From Bombella favorum (GTDB lineage Bacteria; Pseudomonadota; Alphaproteobacteria; Acetobacterales; Acetobacteraceae), in NCBI RefSeq assembly GCF_014048475.1, contig NZ_NWUS01000001.1, positions 868,001 to 932,000 of the forward strand: a stretch of 64,000 bases of DNA, in the 5' to 3' direction. Shown here in pieces: positions 1 through 8,773 of the stretch. Position 1 is the stretch's first letter. The number at the start of each line of letters is the position of its first letter. A program made the translations under genes and the position numbers. The notes beneath the pieces were generated by a model. It searched no databases. It had not been told where the DNA came from and saw only the letters and a list, made by a program, of their open reading frames with translations.

Positions 1-1190
1 TCAACGTCGCTATCCGCCACACGCTTGATGCGATGACCGAATTCGCTCACGACCAGCTCTGCCGTATCACCATCAATGCTCTGGGCGGCAGTCGCCATGA
101 CGCCCATCTTCATCAGCATCTTGATGACCTCACCCTGACGGGCAGCCATACGGTTGGCCAGCTCACCCACCGTAATGGTCTCCGGCACGGTCACATCACG
201 CACAACCCGGACCTGGTCAGAGCGCAAACGCTCCAACTCAGCCTGCCGGCGCTCACGATCACGCTGACGACGGACGGAAGCCAGCGACCGCGTCTTGCCA
301 TCATCACCTTCAATAGCGGCGCGGACGTCAATACGACCTGAACGGCGATCCTGCCCACCGCCACCGCCACGGCGGGAGGACGGACGACGGGACGGCGGAG
401 ATGAACGACGGGCACCACCTGCACCGCCACCACGACGGCTAGGAGCGGCGCCCTCATCATCAGCGCCGCCAACACGACCCCGGAGATGCAGCGTCTCGCT
501 AGCAGCACCATTGCCAGCACTGGAGCGGGCAGACGATGCCCGGGATGATGCTGCCGTGTTCAGTGGACGGCTCGGCATAATGGCACGCTCTGCCAGCGGG
601 CGCAGACGTTTGGTCGGCTCGGCAAGCTGCACGCCCCCTGCGGTGGAGCCTGTCAGCGGTGGCGGCACACGCTGCTCAGCTTCCTGCCGACGGGCGGCAG
701 CTTCAGCCTGCTTGCGGCCTTCCTCTTCAGCTGCCCGAGTCCGAGCATCCTCTTCTTCCTGAGCACGACGGCTCTCAACCTCAGCCTGCTTGCGTGCCTC
801 TTCCTCGGCAGCAGAACGGATGCGAATCTTCTCGGCTTCCTGGCGTGCTGCTTCTTCGGCCTCACGGCGGGCAGCCTCGGCGGCGGCCTCCGCCAGAACA
901 CGCTGCCGCTTCTCCTGCTCGGAGGCTGTCAAACCGCGGACACCAGCCGTCGCACGGCCACCACGGCCACCTGCAGCCCCACTTCTCTTAGGCTTGCGCA
1001 CCTCGACCCGGACTTCCTTAGAACGCCCATGACTGAAGCTCTGTCTCACAGAACCAGCCTCCACAGTCCGTCCCACGTCCTTACGTCCTGCCGGACGCAG
1101 GGACAGGCGACCGGAGCTCTTGCTCTGTCCTTCTTTAGGGGTCGTCCCCTTTGGAGTTCCGTTCTGGTTGCGCTCGTTGCCGTCGCTCAT
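1..1190 (-). CDS. infB: Translation initiation factor IF-2, N-terminal part (cut by window edge)
   Basis: IF-2 is the GTPase that brings initiator fMet-tRNA to the 30S subunit and promotes subunit joining. Only about 396 N-terminal residues are in the window. The start ATG is at 1188-1190. A Gly/Ser/Lys-rich leader is followed by a long Ala/Glu/Arg-rich charged helical stretch, then the conserved IF2_N segment; the last visible residues read [20 protein letters not shown], typical of alphaproteobacterial IF-2 just before the G domain. The GTPase domain lies outside the window. The gene follows the YlxR/L7Ae gene by 16 bases on the same strand, the normal nusA-ylxR-infB order. Identification is secure from the family-specific motif and the neighbours. 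Confidence 0.96.
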   Translation of the reverse strand, partial: MSDGNERNQNGTPKGTTPKEGQSKSSGRLSLRPAGRKDVGRTVEAGSVRQSFSHGRSKEVRVEVRKPKRSGAAGGRGGRATAGVRGLTASEQEKRQRVLAEAAAEAARREAEEAARQEAEKIRIRSAAEEEARKQAEVESRRAQEEEDARTRAAEEEGRKQAEAAARRQEAEQRVPPPLTGSTAGGVQLAEPTKRLRPLAERAIMPSRPLNTAASSRASSARSSAGNGAASETLHLRGRVGGADDEGAAPSRRGGGAGGARRSSPPSRRPSSRRGGGGGQDRRSGRIDVRAAIEGDDGKTRSLASVRRQRDRERRQAELERLRSDQVRVVRDVTVPETITVGELANRMAARQGEVIKMLMKMGVMATAAQSIDGDTAELVVSEFGHRIKRVADSDV

Positions 1191-1206
1191 AATTTCTGCC
1201 TGTTCC

Positions 1207-1872
1207 TTACTGCCCTACCGTATCAGGGCCCGGGAGCGTACCTTCGGCCACCCCCGCAAATCTCTTATATTCTGCCTTTAGACGCTCCGCCAGCGCACCG
1301 GGGGCCATCACGGCATAAACCGCATGTTCCCGCCCGAAAGACGCTGCCAGAACAGCCCTTGGCACCCAGACCACCGGCAATTCTCGCTGGCCTGACAGCA
1401 GACGGGCCACCTCATCCTGGCTCGCACCTGCTGCACAGATGACAACCCCGACTCTGCCAGAAACGATCCGTTCCCGACACTTCTGGAACCCACAGACCGC
1501 CTCACCAGCGCGTCGGCCCAGACTGATACCATCCAGAAGGCGCTTTGCCAAACCATCCTTGAGAGACTCCAAAAGTCCCTCTGGCACATTTACCTTCTGT
1601 CGTGCTGCCCGGGAAAAAATCCGTGCAAGCTGTCCGTCCTCCAGAACGGTCCTATCCGCCTTCAACCACATGCCACGCCCAGGCAGACGGGCGGCAAGGT
1701 CCGCCACAATACTGCCCTCCGGCCCTACGACAAACCGTATCATATGACACGGGGCATCATGCATCCGGCTGACTAGGCACCGCCGCTGGGAAGGGGCACG
1801 ACGCCCCCGCCCGGACGGACCATCATCTACATCAGGGATATGATCCTCAGTCGTGACCCGAGTCTCCCTCAC
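1207..1872 (-). CDS. YlxR (DUF448) plus L7Ae-like RNA-binding protein
   Basis: A small RNA-binding protein of the conserved nusA-infB operon. The first half carries the YlxR/DUF448 fold: [12 protein letters not shown] and [12 protein letters not shown] match its conserved positively charged cleft. The second half resembles the L7Ae/L30e fold ([13 protein letters not shown], then a beta-alpha segment with [11 protein letters not shown]). This two-domain layout is usual in alphaproteobacteria, where the role in ribosome or RNase P function is not fully settled. I chose the GTG at 1870-1872 because AGGGAG lies 6 bases upstream; this overlaps the nusA end by 26 bases. The reading frame is open further upstream (to 1962), so an earlier start such as the ATG at 1893 cannot be excluded. 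Confidence 0.88.
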   Translation of the reverse strand: MRETRVTTEDHIPDVDDGPSGRGRRAPSQRRCLVSRMHDAPCHMIRFVVGPEGSIVADLAARLPGRGMWLKADRTVLEDGQLARIFSRAARQKVNVPEGLLESLKDGLAKRLLDGISLGRRAGEAVCGFQKCRERIVSGRVGVVICAAGASQDEVARLLSGQRELPVVWVPRAVLAASFGREHAVYAVMAPGALAERLKAEYKRFAGVAEGTLPGPDTVGQ

Positions 1873-3391
1873 CAGAAGCTCCCTCGCCACCATCGAACCA
1901 GTGTGCACGAGCTGCCATGATAATCTCGTTAGCCTCGGCTTCCTCCAGCGGCTCATCACCACCCAGAATCTCGATCAGCTCATCAGCAGCCAGGTCGGCC
2001 AGATCATCCAGCGTCTTGATGCCCTTCTCGCCAAGCTCAACCAGAACCTGAAGAGAGAAAACACCCAGATTGACCAGATCGTCGCTCACACCCAGTTCAC
2101 GACGACGCTCATCAAGCGCACGCTCACGGCCTGCCAGATAATTATTGGCACGGGCCATCAGCTCTTCAGCCACACTCTCATCGAACCCTTCGATATCGTG
2201 CAGCTCTGCTGGATCCGCGTAAGCCAAGTCCTCAATGGTGTGATAACCTTCAGTCACCAGCAGACCAGCGATCACGTCATCAACATCCAGCTCATTAACG
2301 AACTGGCTGGTACGTTTACGGAACTCTTCCTGACGACGTTCGGATTCTTCAGCTTCGGTCAGGATGTCGATATCCCAACGAGTCAGCTGGCTGGCAAGGC
2401 GGACATTCTGCCCACGGCGACCAATGGCCAGAGACAGCTGTTCATCCGGCACCACAACCTCGACACGGCCGGCGTCCTCATCCATCACAACCTTGGTCAC
2501 CTCGGCAGGGGCCAAGGCGTTCACCACAAATGTGGCGGCCTGCGGGCTCCAAGGAATAATGTCGATCTTCTCGCCCTGAAGCTCAGCAACGACAGCCTGC
2601 ACACGGGAGCCACGCATACCCACACAGGCACCGACCGGATCGATGGAGGCATCACGAGACTCGACAGCCATCTTAGCACGAGAACCAGGGTCGCGAGCTA
2701 CGGCCTTGATCTCGATGATCCCGTCATAGATTTCCGGCACTTCCTGAGCAAACAGCTTGGCCAAGAAGCCCGGATGGGTACGGGAGAGAAAAATCTGCGG
2801 ACCACGAGGCTCATCCCGCACATCGTAGATATAGGCACGGATGCGGTCCGAGTTGCGGAACTCCTCACGGGGGATCATCTCGTCACGGCGCAGCAGCCCT
2901 TCAGCATGACCGCCCAGCTCTACCATAAGGTTGCCGTATTCCGTCTGCTTGAGCGTCCCGTTGATGATCTCGCCTACACGGTCCTTGAACTCGTCATATT
3001 GACGTTTGCGCTCATATTCACGCACACGCTGGACGATCACCTGCTTGGCTGTCTGGGCAGCAATGCGCCCGAAGTCGATCGGCGGCAGGGGGTCAACAAT
3101 GAATTCCCCTTCCTGAATCTCAGGCTTGAACTTGCGGGCAATCTTCAGCGGAATCTGAATATCCTCATTTTCCGCCACAGCGACAACTTCAGTCCAACGG
3201 CTCAGGCGGACTTCGCCAGTCTTGCGGTCGATCGTGGCACGAATGTCCTTCTCATGCCCATATTTTGCACGGCCGGCCTTCTGTATGGCCTGCTCCATGG
3301 CTTCGAGCACCTGCTCACGATCAATATTCTTTTCCCTCGAGACCGCATCAGCAACCAGAAGCAGCTCAGGACGGGTAACAGATGTGTCCAT
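1847..3391 (-). CDS. nusA: Transcription termination/antitermination factor NusA
   Basis: NusA binds RNA polymerase and nascent RNA and modulates pausing, intrinsic termination and antitermination. At 514 residues it has the expected architecture: N-terminal polymerase-binding domain (about 1-125), S1 domain (about 135-200), two KH domains (about 230-350, with GACVGMRGSRVQAVV and IGRRGQNVRLASQL), then two C-terminal helix-hairpin-helix-like acidic repeats (about 370-490). The ATG at 3389-3391 has a TTGGAGG ribosome site 9 bases upstream. It sits between rimP (34 bases upstream) and the ylxR gene, which overlaps its end. A terminator-like structure ahead of rimP could place the operon under NusA-sensitive control. 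High confidence. Confidence 0.98.
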   Translation of the reverse strand: MDTSVTRPELLLVADAVSREKNIDREQVLEAMEQAIQKAGRAKYGHEKDIRATIDRKTGEVRLSRWTEVVAVAENEDIQIPLKIARKFKPEIQEGEFIVDPLPPIDFGRIAAQTAKQVIVQRVREYERKRQYDEFKDRVGEIINGTLKQTEYGNLMVELGGHAEGLLRRDEMIPREEFRNSDRIRAYIYDVRDEPRGPQIFLSRTHPGFLAKLFAQEVPEIYDGIIEIKAVARDPGSRAKMAVESRDASIDPVGACVGMRGSRVQAVVAELQGEKIDIIPWSPQAATFVVNALAPAEVTKVVMDEDAGRVEVVVPDEQLSLAIGRRGQNVRLASQLTRWDIDILTEAEESERRQEEFRKRTSQFVNELDVDDVIAGLLVTEGYHTIEDLAYADPAELHDIEGFDESVAEELMARANNYLAGRERALDERRRELGVSDDLVNLGVFSLQVLVELGEKGIKTLDDLADLAADELIEILGGDEPLEEAEANEIIMAARAHWFDGGEGASGEGDSGHD

Positions 3392-3425
3392 CAGATCGGA
3401 CCTCCAACCAGCAGAAGACGGGTCA

Positions 3426-4088
3426 TCAGTTTTTCTTCCCCGGCTTTTTGGGTTTCAGCTTCGGCGCACGGCGGGGTTTGCCGTCAGCCTCGGCCTCTTC
3501 TTCCTGCGCCACGCCAGCCAGCGCAGCACTTGCCTCAATCAGCTCATCCGTCAGGACCAGCCGTGCCTTGCGCATGTCATCCAGCGGCAGGGCGACTTCC
3601 TGCCCGTCATCCAGACGAAGCAGGCCGAGTCCATCCCGCTCCCCGAGAACGATACCGGCAAAACGTTTACGACCATCTAGCGGAACTTCAAGCTCTACCT
3701 TGGCCAGATGCCCAGCAAAACGCTCCCAATCTTTCGCACGGGTTAACGGGCGGTCGATCCCGGCGGACGAGACCTCCAGCATCCAAGCACCTGGTATCGG
3801 GTCATCCACATCCAGAACAGCGCCTACGGCATGGCTGATCTGCTCGCAATCCTCAACACTGATAAGCGACCCATCCGCCCGATCAGCCATGATCTGGACA
3901 GTCGGAGTCTCGTGCCCGAGAACGGAAAGACGCACTAGCTCATAGCCCATATCGGCCAGAGTCGGGGCAATCCTATCCGCAATGCGCGCCTCCAGCCCGC
4001 TCAGACGACGGATGCCGTGAGAGCTCTCACCATCATGAAGTGAAGCGGACGGACCGGACTGATCCGGCGATGTGGAAAAATGATCCAA
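3426..4088 (-). CDS. rimP: Ribosome maturation factor RimP
   Basis: RimP assists late 30S subunit assembly. The 220-residue product has the N-terminal RimP domain ([20 protein letters not shown], then an acidic [21 protein letters not shown] stretch and [12 protein letters not shown], the family signature) and the C-terminal SH3-like domain ([17 protein letters not shown]), followed by a basic lysine-rich tail ending PKKPGKKN. The frame has a stop at 4107-4109 and the only canonical-type start before the conserved domain is a TTG at 4086-4088; I see no ribosome site in front of it. That TTG lies at the end of the T-run of a terminator-like hairpin (see 4086-4117), so translation start and attenuation may be linked. 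It is the first gene of the nusA-infB operon. Confidence 0.93.
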   Translation of the reverse strand: MDHFSTSPDQSGPSASLHDGESSHGIRRLSGLEARIADRIAPTLADMGYELVRLSVLGHETPTVQIMADRADGSLISVEDCEQISHAVGAVLDVDDPIPGAWMLEVSSAGIDRPLTRAKDWERFAGHLAKVELEVPLDGRKRFAGIVLGERDGLGLLRLDDGQEVALPLDDMRKARLVLTDELIEASAALAGVAQEEEAEADGKPRRAPKLKPKKPGKKN

Positions 4089-4117
4089 AACAAAAAAGGC
4101 GGCCCGTCAGGGCCACC
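4086..4117 (-). promoter_or_regulatory. Terminator-like hairpin (attenuator candidate) in rimP-nusA leader
   Basis: Read on the minus strand, GGTGGCCC (4117-4110) pairs with GGGCCGCC (4105-4098) around a TGAC loop: eight pairs, one of them G-U. A TTTTTTGTTTT run follows and ends at the rimP TTG start. This is a textbook intrinsic terminator pointing into the operon. The genes on its other side are divergent, so it can only act on the rimP leader transcript. Confidence 0.72.
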
Positions 4118-4148
4118 CCCCAAAAGAACGGAAAGTGAAAACATTTCC

Positions 4149-4177
4149 CTGATACGACAGAGCCACCCCCAATGCAA
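4149..4177 (-). promoter_or_regulatory. Possible promoter of the rimP-nusA-infB operon
   Basis: On the minus strand TTGCAT (4177-4172) and TATCAG (4154-4149) are separated by 17 bases. Matches to the sigma-70 consensus are modest (3/6 and 4/6), but position fits: transcription would start near 4142, giving a leader of about 55 bases that contains the hairpin at 4098-4117. The rest of the 4118-4271 divergent gap shows no other clear signal. Confidence 0.35.
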
Positions 4178-4271
4178 GCACTTCCCTTACGGGGCCTACG
4201 GGGCAACTAATGAGAAAAACTTCATCTTTACTGCCTTGTTCCAGGATAAAAAATGATGCGAAATATCCATT

Positions 4272-4862
4272 ATGGAACAGCCCTCACCAGCCCCTGCCCC
4301 ACAGAAACAGCCTCTCTGGCGCCCAGCGGCAATCATCGCAGCCGCTGTTGGGCTTGGTGGGACCTTGCTGGCATTACATAACCAGCCGGCCCCTCATCAG
4401 GACACAGCCCACCCTAAGCCACAGCTCCAGCCAAAAGCAGCGGAGCAGGCTATTCCTATGGTTGAGGGGGTTCTTTCCCTTTCCATGCTGCCACCCAATG
4501 AAGCAGCACAAGCCATTGCCCACAGCAACTTTCCAGCCCAACAGAAACCCGTTCTTCTTGCTGCCCTGAAAGAAAACCGGGTCCGGCTGGCAGCCATGCC
4601 GCTAGCTGATGCCTCTGGCCACACCGGGCAGGGCGTGGTCGTCAGTGGGGCTGGCTTCAGCCAACACGTCGTGCTTGGCCCGCAGGCCAAGGCTGTTCTG
4701 CTCCCCATCGCACAAGAAGGCATCATCACGCTTACCCGTACCGGCCCGACCGAACTGGGGCCACTTTCCATCGCCACGCTAAACATGTTCCGTAACGTTG
4801 TGGTTCTGCCACCTCTTACACAAACCAGCCCTTCCCTCGCTGTTCCGGTGATTGTCCAGTAA
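4272..4862 (+). CDS. Single-span membrane protein of AAA+ module (first gene)
   Basis: I do not recognise a family. The 196-residue product has a short proline-rich cytoplasmic start, one membrane segment (about 18-38, AAIIAAAVGLGGTLLAL), a Pro/Gln/His-rich linker and a globular domain of about 140 residues outside the membrane. That domain has regular beta-rich alternation (for example GQGVVVSGAGFSQHVVLG) and no cysteines. The ribosome site before the ATG at 4272 is weak. It lies 85 bases before an AAA+ ATPase gene, which in turn overlaps a second single-span protein, so the three probably form one operon and a membrane complex. Function is unknown. Confidence 0.72.
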   Translation: MEQPSPAPAPQKQPLWRPAAIIAAAVGLGGTLLALHNQPAPHQDTAHPKPQLQPKAAEQAIPMVEGVLSLSMLPPNEAAQAIAHSNFPAQQKPVLLAALKENRVRLAAMPLADASGHTGQGVVVSGAGFSQHVVLGPQAKAVLLPIAQEGIITLTRTGPTELGPLSIATLNMFRNVVVLPPLTQTSPSLAVPVIVQ

Positions 4863-4947
4863 GGATTATGATAAAGGGCTTGACCCCATCCCGGCCAGAT
4901 AGTGAAAAAAGGGCCTTCTTTACCCGGCAGGATTGCAGGAGCCCATG

Positions 4948-6231
4948 ATGAAAACCCTGATCCCCTGGCTGTCCCGCATGATGCCCCTGATGATGGCGGC
5001 CTTCCTCATCCTTGCGGCTGTCCAACTGGCCCTGATGGTCCATCTCTCCCCCACAGCCCTGCTGCATTGGCTACTTATAGCTGTAGACTGGGCCCGCCCC
5101 GGCTATCTTCCGGCCGGCCTCATCGGTGTTGCCCTCTCGCTTGCCGGAGTGTTCTACTGTCTCTCATCCGACCGTCTGGCCCGCCGGGGCCTACGCCATA
5201 GAAAGAGTCTTCTCATGGATGTTCTCAGCCGTCTGACCAACCGCACTGCCCTGGAGGAAATGCTAGCCCGCCAGCAGCGTGAAAGTGCCATCAATGCTGA
5301 AGAACTGGCCGCTGCCTTGCGTGCCCGTGTCATTGGGCAAGATCAGGTTTGTGAGGATATTGCCCAGCAACTGCGCCGCCGTCTGGCTCTCCAAAACCGT
5401 GACAGGCCTGTGGGGGTTTTTCTTCTGGCTGGGCCGCCCGGTACGGGTAAGACCTATCTGGCCAAGCAGATTGCTAATCAGACAGAACGCCCTCTGCTAC
5501 ATTTTGACATGACGCAGATGTCTAGCCCTCATGCTGCCACGCAGCTTTTTGGCTCTCCCAAGGGCTATGTCGGCTCTGATACGTTTGGGCGGCTTACGGG
5601 GGGGCTCAAGGAAAATCCTGATGCTGTCGTTTTGCTGGATGAAATTGAAAAAGCCCATCCGGATGTTTTCAAAAAGTTCCTTACGGCATGGAATGACGGC
5701 CATGTAACGGAGGCTTCCACTAACGAACTAGTACCGACCACACGGGCCATTTTCGTTCTGACCTCCAACATTGCAACAGATGCTCTAAGTGCCATTGCAG
5801 ACCGGCTGGCTGATGAGCCAGAGAAAATGAGGGCCGAATCGACCGAAGCCCTCCGCCGAGCTGGCTTTGCGCCGGAGGTTCTGAACAGGCTGGACCGCAT
5901 CTTTGTCTTCCGTGCCCTACGTGGGCTGGACCTCGCCCGTGTAGCCGCTCTTGAGATAGAACAGATGATCCGTGGGTATGGGCTGAATGTTGAAGCAGGC
6001 GGTATTGACCCTGCCCTCCTCTTCGAGATCCTCCAACGCCAGCAAAAACTAGGCAGCATGGCCAGTGCTCGGGATATTCTTCGCTCTATTGAAGATATGA
6101 TCAGCGATAGCCTGATTACGGCCCGCCAACAGGGGCGCACCCATGTCCATCTCGTCATGGCAGGGGAAGGACGCATCCGGGCTGAAACAAGTGAAGAGCC
6201 GCAGGAACGTATGAACAAGGCAAGCCTGTGA
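4948..6231 (+). CDS. Membrane-anchored Clp/Hsp100-like AAA+ ATPase
   Basis: An AAA+ unfoldase-type ATPase fixed to the membrane by two N-terminal spans (about 10-32 and 52-72). The ATPase core carries Walker A GPPGTGKT (about 158-165), a GYVGSDTFG pore-region segment of the ClpA/ClpB second-domain kind, Walker B VVLLDEIEKAHPDV, sensor 1 FVLTSNIATD and an arginine-finger region FAPEVLNRLDR. The C-terminal part resembles the ClpB D2 small domain (MASARDILRSIEDMISDSL). No ClpP-docking loop is evident. The start at 4948 has AGGAG 6 bases upstream; 4945 is a second ATG. The next gene overlaps its stop by 4 bases. The combination with flanking single-span proteins suggests an envelope remodelling or protein-handling machine; substrate unknown. 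Confidence 0.85.
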   Translation: MKTLIPWLSRMMPLMMAAFLILAAVQLALMVHLSPTALLHWLLIAVDWARPGYLPAGLIGVALSLAGVFYCLSSDRLARRGLRHRKSLLMDVLSRLTNRTALEEMLARQQRESAINAEELAAALRARVIGQDQVCEDIAQQLRRRLALQNRDRPVGVFLLAGPPGTGKTYLAKQIANQTERPLLHFDMTQMSSPHAATQLFGSPKGYVGSDTFGRLTGGLKENPDAVVLLDEIEKAHPDVFKKFLTAWNDGHVTEASTNELVPTTRAIFVLTSNIATDALSAIADRLADEPEKMRAESTEALRRAGFAPEVLNRLDRIFVFRALRGLDLARVAALEIEQMIRGYGLNVEAGGIDPALLFEILQRQQKLGSMASARDILRSIEDMISDSLITARQQGRTHVHLVMAGEGRIRAETSEEPQERMNKASL

Positions 6232-7154
6232 AGACCTTCTTCGGTACCTTTGTCTCTTTGTGGAAGCAGGCACCGCTCTGGCGGTTCTGCTTCATTCTCG
6301 GCATCGGGGGATTGGCACTAGCTGCTTTCTTCCCAACGCCATGGCTGAAGAAACAGGCTCCTTGGCTTCCCGGTCATGCCTTATCCGATGCTAAAACACC
6401 GCATACGCCTACGGACGATAAGGACAGTCCCGAGAACGGGCCTACTAAGCAGGCGCATTTCAATCTGCAATATCCTAGCATGTCCGAAATTGTACGGGAT
6501 CACGTTGTACTAGGCGGCCACACATTCCCCCTCCCCAAAGGGGAATGGCACCCCATTCTATCCGCCCAGATCAGTAACGATTCCCCACTCTCTTTTCTGG
6601 CGCTTGTCCGCACCTATCAAGGGGCAATTACGGGCCTCATCATCGCTCAGGCCACACAGCAGCCTATCTCGCCAGACAGGATCGGCAATGCCACCGGTGT
6701 CTGCCATGATGACCGTAACTTCCTCAATCACAGCCTGCCAGCTACCCCCTCTGGAGAAGACTGCATCGGCTCTGGCACTGTCGTGATACAGGGCGATGAT
6801 GTCAGTACCAACCCACTCATCAATCAATCCATAGCCCGTTTGCAGGCCCTCGGCGTGACTCCTATCCCCCCCCTATTTCTGGCAGTCCAATGGCGGCACG
6901 TTACCGTAACACCTGATGGACAAGCACAGCTTGGCCTCATGGACACGCTCATTCCTCCGCTAAACCGGCAGACTCATCAATTACTGGCTCCTCTTCCTGC
7001 ATGGGCAAAAGGGGCTCTAAACCCTTACCCTGAGGCCAGAACATTCCTGAGCCAGATGCACAGTTGGGCGCTAGAGTGGCAGAAAGCCCTGCAATCCAGT
7101 TTTGAAAACCGATCACAGGGCTTATCCATTGCTCCGGACCCACAGGCCCCCTGA
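6228..7154 (+). CDS. Single-span membrane protein of AAA+ module (third gene)
   Basis: Unrecognised 308-residue protein. It starts at a GTG (6228) inside the stop region of the AAA+ ATPase gene, so the two are translationally coupled. One membrane segment lies near the N-terminus (about 17-36, WRFCFILGIGGLALAAFF), followed by a large domain outside the cytoplasm. That domain contains beta-rich stretches (VVLGGHTFPLPKGEWHPIL) and a Cys pair (CHDDRNF and EDC) that could form a disulfide, in keeping with a periplasmic location. Its topology mirrors the first gene of the module. The 3' end converges on the ABC transporter operon 12 bases away with no clear terminator. Confidence 0.72.
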   Translation: MKTFFGTFVSLWKQAPLWRFCFILGIGGLALAAFFPTPWLKKQAPWLPGHALSDAKTPHTPTDDKDSPENGPTKQAHFNLQYPSMSEIVRDHVVLGGHTFPLPKGEWHPILSAQISNDSPLSFLALVRTYQGAITGLIIAQATQQPISPDRIGNATGVCHDDRNFLNHSLPATPSGEDCIGSGTVVIQGDDVSTNPLINQSIARLQALGVTPIPPLFLAVQWRHVTVTPDGQAQLGLMDTLIPPLNRQTHQLLAPLPAWAKGALNPYPEARTFLSQMHSWALEWQKALQSSFENRSQGLSIAPDPQAP

Positions 7155-7166
7155 ACCATTCTTTCG

Positions 7167-8756
7167 TTAATGATGCCCTTTGGCCACCACACGGCCCATG
7201 CGCTTCTCCGCCATGCGGGCGAGGCGCACGAAGGGCAAACCAACCAGAAGATAGGCCATACCGACCATCAGCCCTGTCCCGATATAGTCATAATAGGTTG
7301 ATGACAGACGGATATAGGTCTGGCTCAGTTCCGTCAGCGTGATAACGGAAACGAGGGAACTATCCTTGAGCAGGGCGATGAAATCATTCGTCATAACAGG
7401 CACAACCGTACGAAAGGCCTGCGGGACAATCACCAACCGAAGAGCCTGCATATGGGTCATATTCAGCGCGATGGCTGCTTCCATCTGACCACGAGGAACG
7501 GACAGAAGACCTGCTCGGTAATTCTCGGCCTCATATGCGGCATAATTCAGCCCTAAAGACAACACACCGGCGGTAAATGGCGAAAGACGCAGACCAAAAG
7601 CAGGCAGCCCGTAAAAGATGAAGAGCACCTGAATCAGCAACGGTGTTCCTCGTACAATTTCGACATATAGTCCAGCCAACCAGCGGAGCGGTGCCATCCC
7701 ATAAGCCCGGGCCAGAGCCAGAACCAGCCCCATCGCCACAGCCAGCACCATCGCCAGAGCCGACACGCCCAGCGTCATCAACGCCCCGCTGCCGATCAGC
7801 GGTAAGAAGCTGATATACCGATGAACCATCGCCTGCACACTGCTGCCGGACATCCGTTCCATCGTCTGGCGGTAATCCGTCCAAGCGGTGGGCAGAACTT
7901 TTGAAGGAGTCTGATCCCCCGTATAATCGGCCATCTGGGGTGTCCAGAGGTTCCAGCGGGCTAGAATCTGATGCAGGGTACCGTCACTCATGAGGTCACC
8001 CAGCACGGAATCCACCGCATCACGCAGGCCCGGATTGTTCTTGGGGAAGGCAATACCGTAGGCCACTCGACCAATCGGCGGGCCAACGAGCTTCAGATCA
8101 TCAGAGCGGTAATAAAGGGCGATGGGTTCATCAATCAGGATCGCATCAAGACGCCCGTTTTTCAGGTCAGAAAATAGGTTCGTCTCTTCATCATAAGACC
8201 GCACATTAGCGGGGTCGTGATCCAATAAAAGACGCTCGGCTGCCGTACTCTTGATGGTCCCGACCACATGGCCTTTCAGAGCATCAAGCGTATCCAGCCC
8301 CTTTTCCTCATTCCGCAAGACGATCCGGTCTACCGTCACGTAATAAGGCCGAGAGAACAGCACAGCGGCTTTATGTTCTGGCGTCATTTCGATGCCATCA
8401 ATAACCAGAGCGTACAGATCCCGAGAAAGGCCGGGGATCAATCCATCCCAACCATTCTGTACGAAACGCCCATGCCGCCCCATCCGGGCACTTATGGCCT
8501 GCATCAGGTCATATTCAAACCCAGTCATCCGCCCTTCATGCGCTGGGTCATGAAAAACGTACGGCACATTCGCTTCACCATCGGAGGCCCAGGGGAAATC
8601 CCGATCATCCGTCGCACCGGGTACACGTAGAGGTGCCGCAGGAGGGGCCTTTGCCTCCGCAAGGGCCGTACCCTCTGCCAGAGCATGACCATCCAGACTG
8701 CCTGCCCCCCAGAACCCACATAGGGCCAGAACCAGCGCAAAAATTACACGCTTCAT
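7167..8756 (-). CDS. Fused amino-acid ABC transporter binding protein and permease
   Basis: One polypeptide of 529 residues combines a periplasmic solute-binding domain (SBP_bac_3, about 50-290) with a polar amino-acid permease domain (HisM/GlnP type, about 320-520). A signal peptide precedes it (MKRVIFALVLALCGFWGAG). The binding domain has the usual features (FEYDLMQAISARMG; a conserved DAILIDEP segment), and the permease has the EAA-type loop region (GLLSVPRGQMEAAIAL) and IVRGTPLLIQVLFIFYGLP. I chose the ATG at 8754-8756 because GAGGG lies 7 bases upstream; a TTG at 8777 is also in frame. The ATPase partner lies directly upstream. Substrate is probably a polar amino acid, but which one cannot be read. 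Confidence 0.9.
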   Translation of the reverse strand: MKRVIFALVLALCGFWGAGSLDGHALAEGTALAEAKAPPAAPLRVPGATDDRDFPWASDGEANVPYVFHDPAHEGRMTGFEYDLMQAISARMGRHGRFVQNGWDGLIPGLSRDLYALVIDGIEMTPEHKAAVLFSRPYYVTVDRIVLRNEEKGLDTLDALKGHVVGTIKSTAAERLLLDHDPANVRSYDEETNLFSDLKNGRLDAILIDEPIALYYRSDDLKLVGPPIGRVAYGIAFPKNNPGLRDAVDSVLGDLMSDGTLHQILARWNLWTPQMADYTGDQTPSKVLPTAWTDYRQTMERMSGSSVQAMVHRYISFLPLIGSGALMTLGVSALAMVLAVAMGLVLALARAYGMAPLRWLAGLYVEIVRGTPLLIQVLFIFYGLPAFGLRLSPFTAGVLSLGLNYAAYEAENYRAGLLSVPRGQMEAAIALNMTHMQALRLVIVPQAFRTVVPVMTNDFIALLKDSSLVSVITLTELSQTYIRLSSTYYDYIGTGLMVGMAYLLVGLPFVRLARMAEKRMGRVVAKGHH

Positions 8757-8773
8757 CACCATGCCCTCATTCG

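Noticed and set aside
32-1030. Several plus-strand frames opposite infB
   Set aside because: Ala/Arg/Pro-rich shadows of the repetitive IF-2 N-terminus.
1853-3838. 661-codon open frame on the plus strand across nusA and rimP
   Set aside because: It is antisense to two genes with clear protein motifs and shows no ribosome site or domain; high GC makes long antisense frames common.
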